Below the pieces are notes generated by a model, which made no database searches, had not been told where the DNA came from, and was given only the letters and a program-made list of their open reading frames with translations. 64,000 bases of DNA, taken from Aeromicrobium sp. IC_218 (lineage in GTDB: Bacteria > Actinomycetota > Actinomycetes > Propionibacteriales > Nocardioidaceae). The stretch is from positions 55,316-119,315 of the forward strand of contig NZ_SJXM01000010.1 in assembly GCF_004336805.1 (NCBI RefSeq), given 5' to 3'. Shown piece after piece: positions 41,654 through 50,465 of this stretch (within the stretch, counting starts at the first letter, position 1; every line of letters begins with the position of its first letter). Made by a program: the position numbers and the translations under genes.

Positions 41654-42541
41654 TCAACCCGCGGACGTGCCGGTCTCTTCCCGTGGCCCGGCGGCGGGAC
41701 GGACGCGCTCGCGGAACGCGCCGGGCAGCTCCCCGGTGAGCCGGACGAAGAAGCGCGAGAAGTTGGCCGCGTCGCCGAACGCGAGCCGGGCGGCGATGGA
41801 CGCGACGCTGGCGTCGGAGTGCACGAGCAGCCGCCGGGCCTCGAGCGCGACCCGCTGGTCGACGACCTTCTTGGGCGTGGTGCCGACGGCGGCGGCGACC
41901 GCCCGCTCGAGCGTCCGCGGGGTGACGGCCAGCTCGCGGGCGTAGGCCCGGACGTCGCGCTCGGCGTCGAAGCGGCGCTCCACCAGTCGCCGGAAGGCGG
42001 TGAACAGCGGCGGCTGCACGCCGACCTCGGCCCCGACGGCGGCCGCGAGCAGCAGCGCCGCCGTGGACGCCTGCCAGCGCAGCACCGCGTCCTGGACGGA
42101 CGTGTCCAGGCCCGCGTCGTCGAACCGTCCGACGTCCAGCACGGCGGCGAACGCGGGGGCGGCGGGGTCGAGCGGCCAGCGCGTCGGGGCGAACGGGTCG
42201 CTCACCCAGGCCGACACCTCGCGCACGCCGTCGAACGCGTCGCGGGCGGCCATGACGACGTGCCCGTCGAACGCGTCCATGTCGCCCCAGCCGTGCACCT
42301 GGCCCGGGCGGATCCACAGCACGGTGCCCGGTGCGAGGTCGACGGTCTCGAAGTCGACCATGTGCGTCGACCGGCCGGACGTCACCGCCAGCACGACGTG
42401 GAAGTCGAGCCGCTGGGCGCCGGGCGGGATCGACCCGCCGGCCCGCCGGCGCAGGTCGGCCAGCCCGATCGCCTCCACCGAGGTCGACACCGAGGGCGGT
42501 GGCGCGTAGCCGACGTCGGCGATCTGTCGCACATCGACCAT
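41654..42541 (-). CDS. AraC-family transcriptional regulator
   Basis: A 295-residue regulator. The N-terminal cupin-like ligand domain contains LDFHVVLAVTSGRSTHMVDF and VLWIRPGQVHGWGD. The C-terminal pair of helix-turn-helix motifs (about 195-285) includes YARELAVTPRTLERAV and IAARLAFGDAANFSRFFVRLTG. It is divergent from an NmrA-like reductase gene, 78 bp apart, and is its likely regulator. Confidence 0.92.
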   Translation of the reverse strand: MVDVRQIADVGYAPPPSVSTSVEAIGLADLRRRAGGSIPPGAQRLDFHVVLAVTSGRSTHMVDFETVDLAPGTVLWIRPGQVHGWGDMDAFDGHVVMAARDAFDGVREVSAWVSDPFAPTRWPLDPAAPAFAAVLDVGRFDDAGLDTSVQDAVLRWQASTAALLLAAAVGAEVGVQPPLFTAFRRLVERRFDAERDVRAYARELAVTPRTLERAVAAAVGTTPKKVVDQRVALEARRLLVHSDASVASIAARLAFGDAANFSRFFVRLTGELPGAFRERVRPAAGPREETGTSAG

Positions 42542-42560
42542 GAACGGACCCTTCTCGACC

Positions 42561-42589
42561 GTGAAAGCGGGACAGGACGAGCCTAGATT
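42561..42589 (+). promoter_or_regulatory. putative promoter of the NmrA-like gene
   Basis: GTGAAA, 17 nt, then TAGATT (42584-42589), followed by AGAAGGAG before the ATG at 42620. This is one of the few promoters here with a conventional leader. Confidence 0.45.
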
Positions 42590-42619
42590 GACAGCAGACC
42601 CCACAGAAGGAGCATCACC

Positions 42620-43261
42620 ATGAGCAGCATCACCGTCATCGGCGGCACCGGCTACGCCGGGTCGGCCATCGTCCGCGAGGCCGCCGCCCGCGGCCACCAG
42701 GTCACCTCCGTCAGCCGGAACCTGCCCGAGCAGCGCGTCGACGGCGTGACCTACGAGACCGGCTCGGTCCAGGACGACGCCACCGTCGCGAAGGCCGCGC
42801 AGGCGGACGTCCTCGTCGTGGCCACCCACGCCGACCTGCCCGACGGCCCGAACCTCGACGAGCTGACGCCGGGCATCGCCGCCGCGGCGAAGCAGCACGG
42901 CGCCACGCTCGCGTTCGTCGGCGGCGCCGGCAGCTCGTTCGTCGCCGAGGGGGGCCCGCGGGTCATCGAGACCCCGGACTTCCCGGACGCGTTCAAGCCC
43001 GAGGCGTCCGCCCACGCCCGCGTGCTGGAGTGGCTCGAGGCGAACGGCGAGGGGCTGGACTGGTTCTACGTCTCCCCCGCCGGCGGCTTCGGCGCCTACG
43101 CCCCGGTCGAGAAGAAGGGCACCTACCGCACCGGCGGCGACGTGCTGGTCGTCGCCGAGGACGGCTCGTCCACGCTCGGCGCGGACGACCTCGCCCTGGC
43201 GTTCGTCGACGAGATCGAGCAGGCGAACCACCGCGGCGCCCGCTTCACCGTCGGCTACTGA
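42620..43261 (+). CDS. NAD(P)-binding NmrA-like oxidoreductase
   Basis: A 213-residue atypical short-chain dehydrogenase. The Rossmann motif VIGGTGYAGSAIVREAAARG is at residues 6-25, and NADP specificity is suggested by SRNLPEQRVDG. FVGGAGSSFV and YVSPAGGFGAYA resemble YwnB/NAD(P)H-flavin reductase-like members. AGAAGGAG precedes the ATG. It probably reduces a quinone, or senses redox state, under AraC control (inference). Confidence 0.88.
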   Translation: MSSITVIGGTGYAGSAIVREAAARGHQVTSVSRNLPEQRVDGVTYETGSVQDDATVAKAAQADVLVVATHADLPDGPNLDELTPGIAAAAKQHGATLAFVGGAGSSFVAEGGPRVIETPDFPDAFKPEASAHARVLEWLEANGEGLDWFYVSPAGGFGAYAPVEKKGTYRTGGDVLVVAEDGSSTLGADDLALAFVDEIEQANHRGARFTVGY

Positions 43262-43273
43262 GCCTCCCCCACG

Positions 43274-43336
43274 CGCTGAGCGTGACGTTGTTGCGGCGAC
43301 ACGCCGTGCTCGGCCGCAACAACGTCACGCTCAGCG
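43274..43336. repeat. 23-bp-arm hairpin, CGCTGAGYGTGACGTT family (copy 1)
   Basis: Perfect arms at 43274-43296 and 43314-43336 (CGCTGAGCGTGACGTTGTTG at the left) enclose 17 nt. It stands between the convergent NmrA-like and menB genes. The outer 16 nt are shared with 52003-52075. Confidence 0.9.
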
Positions 43337-43350
43337 AGGAGGTGCCCCAG

Positions 43351-44187
43351 TCAGGCGCGGCGCGGGAACTGGTCGAAGTCGGGCTTGCGCTTGGCCTTGA
43401 ACGCCTCGCGTCCCTCGGCCGCCTCGGGGGTTCCGTAGAACAGCAGGTTCGCGTCGTGGGCCAGCTGCTGCATGCCGGCGTAGCCGTCCTCGGCCGCGTT
43501 GAAGCTGAGCTTGACCAGGCGCAGCGCCCACGGGCTGTTCGCGAGCATCTCGCGCGCCCACTGGACGGTCTCGCGCTCCAGGTCCTCGAGCGGGACGACC
43601 TTGTTGACCAGGCCCATGTCGAGGGCCTCCTGCGCGTCGTACTGACGGCACAGCATCCAGATCTCCTTGGCCTTCTTCGGGCCGACCAGGTCGCGCAGGA
43701 CGCTGGCGCCGAAGCCGCCGTCGAACGAGCCGACCTTCGGGCCGGTCTGGCCGAAGCGGGCGTTGTCGGCGGCGATCGTCAGGTCGCACACGACGTGGAG
43801 CACGTGACCGCCGCCGATCGCCCAGCCGGCCACCATCGCGATGATCGGCTTCGGGCAGCGGCGCATCATGACCTGCAGGTCGGTGACGTGGAAGCGGCCG
43901 GTGGCCTTCTCGTCGGTCTTGTAGCCGCTGTCGCCGCGCACGCGCTGGTCGCCGCCGGAGCAGAACGCCTTGCCGCCGGCGCCGGTCAGGATGATGACGC
44001 CGACCGACTCGTCCTCGCGGGCGTCGGTGAGCGCCTCCATGATCTCGATGAGCGTCTGCGGCCGGAAGGCGTTGTGCACCTCGGGCCGGTTGATCGTGAT
44101 CTTGGCGATCCCGTCGTCGGTGACGTCGTAGAGGATGTCCTCGAACTCGCCACGGGCGTTCCAGACGATGTCAGCAGTCTCGGTCAT
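43351..44187 (-). CDS. menB: 1,4-dihydroxy-2-naphthoyl-CoA synthase
   Basis: Cyclises o-succinylbenzoyl-CoA in menaquinone synthesis. The 278-residue crotonase-fold protein has [11 protein letters not shown] (oxyanion hole and MenB-specific loop), [19 protein letters not shown], and the active-site segment [17 protein letters not shown] with the catalytic aspartate and serine. CAGAAT lies 7 nt before the ATG. No other men gene is in the window. Confidence 0.96.
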   Translation of the reverse strand: MTETADIVWNARGEFEDILYDVTDDGIAKITINRPEVHNAFRPQTLIEIMEALTDAREDESVGVIILTGAGGKAFCSGGDQRVRGDSGYKTDEKATGRFHVTDLQVMMRRCPKPIIAMVAGWAIGGGHVLHVVCDLTIAADNARFGQTGPKVGSFDGGFGASVLRDLVGPKKAKEIWMLCRQYDAQEALDMGLVNKVVPLEDLERETVQWAREMLANSPWALRLVKLSFNAAEDGYAGMQQLAHDANLLFYGTPEAAEGREAFKAKRKPDFDQFPRRA

Positions 44188-44304
44188 GCGCCCGATTCTG
44201 CCCCTCGCGCCGTCCGCCGCACCGCCTGGGGCCGCGCCCGTTCCGGACGCCGCGAAGTGGGCACCCGTCCGGTGACCTGTTCGTCCCACGGAAGGAGCAC
44301 CACC

Positions 44305-44544
44305 ATGGCCACCGGTGAGACCGGATTCGACGACGTCACCTTCGACCTGATCTCGGTCCAGTACCACTCGCTGAAGGCCGGTCACGACTACGGGCAGTAC
44401 GTCCGCGACGCGCGCAACGCCGGACGCGACGACATCGCCGAGTTCTTCGAGACCGTCCAGCAGCAGGACGCCGAGCGCGCCCACACCGTGCACGGCTTCC
44501 TCAAGGAGCTGGGAGGCACCGACAACACGTCGCCGCAGGGCTGA
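44305..44544 (+). CDS. small ferritin-like helical protein
   Basis: A 79-residue protein with two amphipathic helices ([20 protein letters not shown] and then [20 protein letters not shown]). The spacing of Glu and His residues recalls half of a four-helix ferritin-like bundle, and similar small proteins occur in Streptomyces. GAAGGAGCACC precedes the ATG. It is the first gene of the rightward run to 51149 and ends 3 nt before the next start. Function unknown. Confidence 0.7.
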   Translation: MATGETGFDDVTFDLISVQYHSLKAGHDYGQYVRDARNAGRDDIAEFFETVQQQDAERAHTVHGFLKELGGTDNTSPQG

Positions 44545-44547
44545 CCC

Positions 44548-45030
44548 GTGGGTGACGACGGCGGCGGCAGTCCGCACCCGTCGTCCTCGCGGCGGCTGGA
44601 CGACAACTGGGAGGAGCTGCTGCAGGAGCTGCGCGTGGCCCAGACGGGCGTGCAGATCCTCACCGGCTTCCTGCTCACGCTGCCCTTCAGCGACGCCTTC
44701 GAGGACGTCCCGCCGCACTCGCGCGTCGTGTACGGCTGCGTGCTGGGCTGCGCCGTCGTCGCCACCCTGCTGCTGCTCACGCCGGTCGCGCTGCACCGTG
44801 CGCTGTTCCGGCGCGGGGAGCGGCCCTGGCTCGTCGAGACCGCCGACGCGGTCGCCCGGGCGGGTCTCGTCGCCATGGCGCTGGCCAACATCGGCGCGGT
44901 CTGGCTGATCCTGGACTTCGTCTTCGCGCCCGCCATCGCGTGGGGGTTCAGCGCCTTCCTGGTGGTGGGCCTGCTGGTCGGCTGGGTCGCGGTGCCGATG
45001 GTGCGCCGCCGGGCGGCCGGCGACGATTAG
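44548..45030 (+). CDS. DUF6328 family membrane protein
   Basis: A 160-residue protein. The conserved start [19 protein letters not shown] leads into the first of four hydrophobic helices (about 33-45, 62-80, 102-122 and 128-150). The family is common in actinobacteria and has no known function. The GTG start follows the preceding stop by 3 nt. Confidence 0.85.
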   Translation: MGDDGGGSPHPSSSRRLDDNWEELLQELRVAQTGVQILTGFLLTLPFSDAFEDVPPHSRVVYGCVLGCAVVATLLLLTPVALHRALFRRGERPWLVETADAVARAGLVAMALANIGAVWLILDFVFAPAIAWGFSAFLVVGLLVGWVAVPMVRRRAAGDD

Positions 45031-45059
45031 CCGGGCCCCGGGCTGGGCACCACGCAGGC

Positions 45060-46265
45060 ATGACGACGTCCGCCCCGCTCGACCGTTCCCTGCAGGCGCT
45101 GACCGACGGCTACACGTTCTGGCAGCGGCTGCGCCCCGAGCCGCGCACGACCGTCCGCACCCGGCTGCTCGGCTCGCGCGCCGTGTCGATCAGCGGCGCG
45201 GACGCGGTGCGGTTCTTCTACGAGACCCTCGGCTTGGAGCGCTCCACGGCGCTGCCCGAGCCGGTCGTCGGCACCCTGTTCGGCAAGGGCGCCGTGCACA
45301 CCCTCGACGGCGACGACCACCGTCACCGCAAGCAGCTGTTCACGTCCCTGCTCGACGCCAAGGCGGCTTGGACCATCAGCGGCAACGCGGTCGAGGGCTG
45401 GCGCCGCCGCGCCGCGGGCTGGGACGATGAGGTCGACCTCGGGGTGGCCGCTCGGTCGGTGCTGCTCGAGGCGGTGACCGCCTGGGCCGGCGTCGAGGTG
45501 GACGACCTCGGTGCGCGGGCCCGCGACATGATGCTGATGGTCGACGGCTTCGGCAACGCCGGCGCCCGCGGCCACGTGAAGGCCCGCCGAGCCCGCGGGC
45601 GCAGCGAGCGCTGGATCGGCGAGCAGGTGCGCCACGCCCGCGAGGGCGCTCCCCTGCCCACGCCGCTCTCGGAGCTCGCCCGGCACCGCGACCGCGACGG
45701 GAACCTGCTCGACGAGCGGGTCGCCGCGGTGGAGGTGCTCAACGTCCTGCGTCCGACGACGGCCGTCTCGTGGTTCGTGCTCGGTGGTGCGTACGCCTTC
45801 GAGCGGTTCCCGCACGTGCGGCAGGGACTGCTGGACGGCGACTTCAGCGCGCTCGACCTGGCCCACGAGCTGCGTCGCCGGCTGCCGTTCGCGCCCTACC
45901 TGGCCGCCCGCGCGACCCGCGAGCTGGAGTACCGCGGCACCCCGATCCCGACCGGTGCCCTCGTCGTCCTCGACCTGTGGGGCACCGACCACGATCCCGG
46001 CCTGTACGAGCACCCGGACGCGTTCGACCCGGCGCGCTTCACCGGCCGCGAGCCCACGCCGTACGACCTCGTGCCGCAGGGCGGTGGCGACCGCGAGCGC
46101 GGTCACCGCTGCCCGGGTGAGGACGTCACCCTCGCGCTGCTCGTCGCCCTGCTGCCCGAGCTCGCGAAGCTGCCGTTCCGGCTCACCGGCTCGACCCGCA
46201 TCCCCATGGACCGCATGCCCCCGCACCTCTCGGGCCGTTCCGTCGTGCACCCTGCCGACGCCTGA
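45060..46265 (+). CDS. CYP152-type cytochrome P450, OleT-like fatty-acid peroxygenase/decarboxylase
   Basis: A 401-residue P450 of the hydrogen-peroxide-using CYP152 family. The heme loop is VPQGGGD...GHRCPGE with ligand C351; the QGGGD form is diagnostic. R231 (NVLRPTT) is the carboxylate-holding arginine. H80 in [12 protein letters not shown] aligns with the OleT residue linked to decarboxylation to terminal alkenes, where the hydroxylating B. subtilis enzyme has glutamine; F74 is also kept. The usual oxygen-activating acid-alcohol pair is absent, as expected for a peroxygenase. It has no redox-partner gene nearby, and none is needed. Confidence 0.88.
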   Translation: MTTSAPLDRSLQALTDGYTFWQRLRPEPRTTVRTRLLGSRAVSISGADAVRFFYETLGLERSTALPEPVVGTLFGKGAVHTLDGDDHRHRKQLFTSLLDAKAAWTISGNAVEGWRRRAAGWDDEVDLGVAARSVLLEAVTAWAGVEVDDLGARARDMMLMVDGFGNAGARGHVKARRARGRSERWIGEQVRHAREGAPLPTPLSELARHRDRDGNLLDERVAAVEVLNVLRPTTAVSWFVLGGAYAFERFPHVRQGLLDGDFSALDLAHELRRRLPFAPYLAARATRELEYRGTPIPTGALVVLDLWGTDHDPGLYEHPDAFDPARFTGREPTPYDLVPQGGGDRERGHRCPGEDVTLALLVALLPELAKLPFRLTGSTRIPMDRMPPHLSGRSVVHPADA

Positions 46266-46295
46266 GCGATGCTCACCACGACACGAAGGAGAACC

Positions 46296-46430
46296 ATGAC
46301 CGCCGATCCGATCAGCCCCGACCCCGACGCCACCCCCGAGCACCAGCTCGACCCGGCCGAGGAGAACCCCAAGGCGGACGACCCCGCCGACGCACCGGAG
46401 AACCAGCCGACCGCGGCTCCCGCCGAATGA
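46296..46430 (+). CDS. 44-residue acidic disordered microprotein
   Basis: An AAGGAG-led ATG opens a short frame rich in Asp, Glu, Pro and Ala (MTADPISPDPDATPEHQ...ending TAAPAE), with no hydrophobic stretch. Its stop overlaps the following glycosyltransferase ATG as ATGA, which argues that it is translated and couples that gene. I do not recognise a family; it could be only a leader peptide. Confidence 0.6.
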   Translation: MTADPISPDPDATPEHQLDPAEENPKADDPADAPENQPTAAPAE

Positions 46431-47542
46431 CGGCGACCGCCGACTCCGCGCTCACGGCGGCCACGACGGCACGCCCCGTCGTCGTGGCCTCCGTGCCGCG
46501 CTCCCACGTCTACGTCCGTCACCTCGACCCGGTGACCCCCAGCGGCGAGGTCGTCCGGCTCGACGACCCCGACCCCGGCGACCCGCGCCGTCCGGCAGGT
46601 GCGCAGTGGTGGCCGCCGGTCATGCTCGACCCTGCGTGGGCCGAGACGACCGACGCCGACCTCGTGCACCTGCAGTTCGGCTTCGACGCCCGCTCCCCCG
46701 AGGACCTCGCCGTCTGGACGCGGGTGCTGCGCCGGCGCGGCATCCCCTTCGTCTACACCGTCCACGACCTGCGCAACCCGCACCACGAGGACCGCACGCT
46801 GCACGACGCGCAGCTCGACGTCCTGGTGCCGGCCGCGGACGCGCTCGTCACGTTGACGCCCGGCGCGGCCGACGAGATCCGCGGTCGCTGGGACCGCGAG
46901 GCGCTGGTGCTGCCGCACCCGCACGTCGTCGAGGGCGACACCGTCGCGCGGCTGCGTGCCGAGCGCGAGCAGCGCGACCCCGAGCCGTTCCGCGTCGGCG
47001 TGCACGTGAAGAGCCTGCGGGCCGGCATGGCCCCGCACCGCGTGCTGCCCGTGCTGGTCGAGACCGTCGGCCGCCTGCCCGGCGCCGTGCTGCAGGTCAA
47101 CGGCCACCACGACGTCCTGACCCCCGGCGGGGCGCGCTTCGACGCCGACCTGTCCGGCTACCTGCACGAGCAGGCGGCTGCCGCACGCGTCGACCTGCGC
47201 GTCCACGACTTCCTGCCCGACGACGAGCTGTGGCGCTACTTGGCCTCGCTCGACCTGTCCGTGCTGCCGTACCGCTTCGGGACGCACTCGGGCTGGCTCG
47301 AGGCGTGCCGCGACCTGGGCACCACCGTGCTGGCGCCGACCTGTGGCTACCTCAAGGAACAGGGCCCGGTGCTGACGTACGAGCACGAGGAGGACCACTT
47401 CGACGCCGCCTCGCTCAGCGCCGCCGTGGAGCAGGCGTACGCCGAGCGTCCGCGCCTGGGCGCCTCCTGGGACGAGCGGGTGCTCCAGCGCCAGCAGGTC
47501 GCCGACGCCCACCTGGCCCTCTACCGAGGGCTCACGTCATGA
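46427..47542 (+). CDS. glycosyltransferase, GT4-like (first of four)
   Basis: A 371-residue GT-B fold protein. The N-terminal half has VHLQFGFDARSPEDLA and FVYTVHDLRNPHHED, and the C-terminal half has VGVHVKSLRAGMAPHR and LPYRFGTHSGWLEACRDLG, where the donor nucleotide should bind. No signal peptide is present. It is coupled by ATGA overlaps to the acidic microprotein upstream and to the next glycosyltransferase. Donor and acceptor are unknown. Confidence 0.8.
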   Translation: MTATADSALTAATTARPVVVASVPRSHVYVRHLDPVTPSGEVVRLDDPDPGDPRRPAGAQWWPPVMLDPAWAETTDADLVHLQFGFDARSPEDLAVWTRVLRRRGIPFVYTVHDLRNPHHEDRTLHDAQLDVLVPAADALVTLTPGAADEIRGRWDREALVLPHPHVVEGDTVARLRAEREQRDPEPFRVGVHVKSLRAGMAPHRVLPVLVETVGRLPGAVLQVNGHHDVLTPGGARFDADLSGYLHEQAAAARVDLRVHDFLPDDELWRYLASLDLSVLPYRFGTHSGWLEACRDLGTTVLAPTCGYLKEQGPVLTYEHEEDHFDAASLSAAVEQAYAERPRLGASWDERVLQRQQVADAHLALYRGLTS

Positions 47543-48618
47543 GCATGGTTCTCAGGATCTGCCTGGTGGCGTCGAGCCGCTTCCCGGTCGCCGAGCCGTT
47601 CGCCGGCGGCCTGGAGGCGCACACCGCGTCGCTCGCGAGGGCGCTGCGCCGCCGCGGGCACGACGTGTCGCTGTTCGCGGCGCCCGGCTCCGACCCCGAC
47701 CTGGACGTCCACGAGCTGCCGCTCGAACCGTTCACGTCCAGCTCCGCCGCGCGCGCCGACGTCGCCGCCCCGCCGGAGACCTGGATGCGCGAGCACCACG
47801 CCTACCTGGGGCTGATGCTCGACCTGGCCCGCGAGGGACGCCGCCGGTTCGACGTCGTCCACAACAACAGCCTCCACCACCTGCCCGTCGCGATGTCGTC
47901 GTCGCTGGAGATCCCCGTGGTGACGACGCTGCACACGCCGCCGGTGCCGTGGCTGGAGTCGGCCGTCCGGTACGCCGACCCGAGCGCCGCGTTCGTCGCG
48001 GTCAGCGAGTTCACGTCGCGGTCGTGGGCGCACGCGGTGCCGAGCTCGGTGGTGCTCAACGGCATCGACGCCGCCGCCTGGCCGGCCGGTCCCGGCGGCG
48101 AGCGGGCCATCTGGTCCGGGCGCCTGGTGCCCGAGAAGGCGCCGCACGTCGCGATCGACGCGGCGCTGCAGGCCGGCGTCCCGATCGACCTCGCCGGTCC
48201 GGTGCTCGACCCCGACTACGCCCGCGAGCACGTCTGGCCGCGGCTCGGCCCGGACGTCCGCTACCTGGGGCACCTGCACCAGGCCGACCTCGCCGTGGCC
48301 GTCGGACGGGCGCGGGTCGCCGTCGTGACGCCCGAGTGGGACGAGCCGTACGGGCTCGTGGCCGCCGAGGCGATGAGCTGCGGCACGCCGGTCGCGGCGC
48401 TGCGCCGCGGCGCGCTGCCCGAGGTCGTCGACGAGCGCACCGGCCGTCTGGCCGAGCCGGGCTCGACCGCGGCGCTGGCCGAGGCGATCGCCGACGCGGC
48501 CGGGCTCGACCGGTCCGCGGTGCGCCGCCGGGCGGTCGAACAGTTCGCCCTCGACCGCATGGTCGCCGACTACGAGCGGGTCTACGCCCACGCGATCGGA
48601 CGTCCGGTGGCGGCGTGA
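47539..48618 (+). CDS. glycosyltransferase family 4
   Basis: A 359-residue GT4 enzyme. The acceptor side carries EPFAGGLEAHTASLARALRRRG; the donor side has SGRLVPEKAPHVAIDAA and the retaining-GT motif TPEWDEPYGLVAAEAMSCGTPV, with the conserved glutamate pair. It is the most canonical transferase of the set, coupled on both sides by 4-nt overlaps. Confidence 0.9.
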   Translation: MSMVLRICLVASSRFPVAEPFAGGLEAHTASLARALRRRGHDVSLFAAPGSDPDLDVHELPLEPFTSSSAARADVAAPPETWMREHHAYLGLMLDLAREGRRRFDVVHNNSLHHLPVAMSSSLEIPVVTTLHTPPVPWLESAVRYADPSAAFVAVSEFTSRSWAHAVPSSVVLNGIDAAAWPAGPGGERAIWSGRLVPEKAPHVAIDAALQAGVPIDLAGPVLDPDYAREHVWPRLGPDVRYLGHLHQADLAVAVGRARVAVVTPEWDEPYGLVAAEAMSCGTPVAALRRGALPEVVDERTGRLAEPGSTAALAEAIADAAGLDRSAVRRRAVEQFALDRMVADYERVYAHAIGRPVAA

Positions 48619-49616
48619 TCGGCTACTACGTCCACCACGTCGGCGCCGGGCACCTGCACCGGGCCACGGCGCTGGCCGACGTGCTCGACGTGCCCGTCAC
48701 CGGGCTCTCGTCGCTGCCGCGTCCGGCCGGCTGGCGCGGGCCCTGGGTCCAGCTGCCGCGCGACGACCACGACCCCTCGCCGACCGGCGTCGACGCGCAG
48801 GGGCGCCTGCACTGGGTGCCCGAGCACGACGCCGGGCTGCGCGGCCGCATGGCACGACTCTCGGCCTGGATCGGCGAGACCGCCCCCGCGCTGCTGGTGA
48901 GCGACGTGTCGGTGGAGGTCACGCTGCTCGCCCGGCTCCACGGCGTCCCCGTGCTGGGTGTCGTCCTGCCCGGCGACCGCGGCGACGACGCTCACCGGCT
49001 CGGGCTCGACGTGTGCGACGCGCTGGTCGGGCTGTGGCCCGAGGGCACGCCCGACCTCGCGTCCGGACTCACCGACGCCCAGCAGGCACGCCTGCACCGG
49101 GTGGGGGCGCTGTCGCGCTTCCCCGTCGCCGCACCCCGGCCCCGGCGTGCGGGGTCGCGGCGCGTCACCGTGCTGGCCGGGCGCGGCGGTGCGTTCGACC
49201 CCGCCGTCCTCGTCGCCGCGCAGCAGCAGACGCCCGGCTGGACGTGGACGCTCCTCGGTGGCGACACCTGGGTGGACGACCCGTGGCGGGCGGTGCTGGA
49301 CGCCGACGTCGTGGTCACCCATGCCGGGCAGAACGCGCTGGCCGAGGTCGCCGCCGCCCGGCGTCCCGCGGTCGTCCTGCCCCAGCAGCGGCCGCACGAC
49401 GAGCAGGCCACGACCGCGGCCGTGCTCGCGTCCGGCGGCTGGCCGGTCGTGGTCGAGCCGACCGCGCCGGCGGACGGCTGGGCCGAGCGGCTCGAGCGGG
49501 CCGCCGGGCTCGAAGGGTCGGCCTGGTCCGGCTGGTGCGACGGGCACGCGGCCGAGCGGTTCGCCGCCGTCGTCCGCTCGCTGCTGCCCGCGCGCCCGCG
49601 GGCGGTGAGCGCATGA
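48615..49616 (+). CDS. GT28/MurG-like glycosyltransferase
   Basis: A 333-residue GT-B-fold protein. It begins GYYVHHVGAGHLHRATALAD, the glycine-rich acceptor loop of this class, and has VVVTHAGQNALAEVAAARRPAVVLP in the C-terminal half, equivalent to the donor-binding helix of MurG. The GTG start overlaps the previous stop as GTGA. Substrate unknown. Confidence 0.82.
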   Translation: MIGYYVHHVGAGHLHRATALADVLDVPVTGLSSLPRPAGWRGPWVQLPRDDHDPSPTGVDAQGRLHWVPEHDAGLRGRMARLSAWIGETAPALLVSDVSVEVTLLARLHGVPVLGVVLPGDRGDDAHRLGLDVCDALVGLWPEGTPDLASGLTDAQQARLHRVGALSRFPVAAPRPRRAGSRRVTVLAGRGGAFDPAVLVAAQQQTPGWTWTLLGGDTWVDDPWRAVLDADVVVTHAGQNALAEVAAARRPAVVLPQQRPHDEQATTAAVLASGGWPVVVEPTAPADGWAERLERAAGLEGSAWSGWCDGHAAERFAAVVRSLLPARPRAVSA

Positions 49617-50437
49617 CGCCGGGCGTCGCGACGCTCGTCCACGGCCGCCGCGCCCACCTGGCCAACCAGCACGCGCTCGTGCGTCGCCAGCACGCCGGGC
49701 CGTACGTCGTCGTCGCGATGGACGACCCCGAGACCGCCGCCTGGGCCCGCGCGCTGCCCGAGCCGCCGCACGTCGTCGAGGTCGCCCGCGAGCCGCTCGG
49801 GCTCCCGCTCGCCGCGGCGCGTAACCTCGCCGCCCGCACGCTTCAGCGGCTCGGCGCGGACGCCCTGGTGCTGCTCGACGTCGACTGCCTGCCCGTCCCG
49901 GGGCTCGTCCGCGGGTACGCCGACGCCGTGGCCGCGCGACCGGACGTCGTGTGGTCCGGCCCGGTCACCTACCTGCCGCCTCCGCCCGCCGGCGGCTACC
50001 CGCTCGACGACCTCGAGCCCCTCGACGCGCCCCACGCCGCCCGGCCCGCGCCGGCCCCGGGTCAGACGCAGCTCGGCGGCGAGCCCGACCTGTTCTGGTC
50101 GCTCTCGTTCGCGCTGCACGCCGACGCCTGGCGCGCGGCCGGCGGGTTCGACGAGGCGTACGTCGGCTACGGCGGCGAGGACACCGACTTCGGCCACCGG
50201 GTGGTCGGTGCCGGGCTCGACCTCGGCTGGGTGGGCGCCGCGCGGGCCTACCACCAGCACCACCCCACGACGTCCCCGCCGGTGCAGCACCTGGACGACG
50301 TCGTCCGCAACGGGCGCCTGTTCCGCGACCGCTGGGGCCGCTGGCCCATGACCGGCTGGCTGGACGCCTTCGAGGAGCGCGGCCTCGTGCGCCGCGTCGG
50401 TGACGACTACGAGGTCGTCGCGCCGGCGCACGCGTAG
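49613..50437 (+). CDS. glycosyltransferase family 2 / galactosyltransferase-like
   Basis: A 274-residue GT-A-fold enzyme. The metal-binding DxD is in LVLLDVDCLPVPG, and the acceptor-side motif GGFDEAYVGYGGEDTDFG is like the galactosyltransferase C-terminal (Glyco_transf_7C) signature. Start ATG overlaps the upstream stop. It is the last of the four coupled transferases, which together could build a short glycan on a lipid or small-molecule carrier (inference). Confidence 0.85.
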   Translation: MTPGVATLVHGRRAHLANQHALVRRQHAGPYVVVAMDDPETAAWARALPEPPHVVEVAREPLGLPLAAARNLAARTLQRLGADALVLLDVDCLPVPGLVRGYADAVAARPDVVWSGPVTYLPPPPAGGYPLDDLEPLDAPHAARPAPAPGQTQLGGEPDLFWSLSFALHADAWRAAGGFDEAYVGYGGEDTDFGHRVVGAGLDLGWVGAARAYHQHHPTTSPPVQHLDDVVRNGRLFRDRWGRWPMTGWLDAFEERGLVRRVGDDYEVVAPAHA

Positions 50438-50465
50438 ACCCCGCACCACGGGGTACACGCTCGCC

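Noticed and set aside
44940..45059. Longer N-terminus for the P450
   Set aside because: The extension runs back into the DUF6328 gene in another frame; the ATG at 45060 matches the CYP152 family start.
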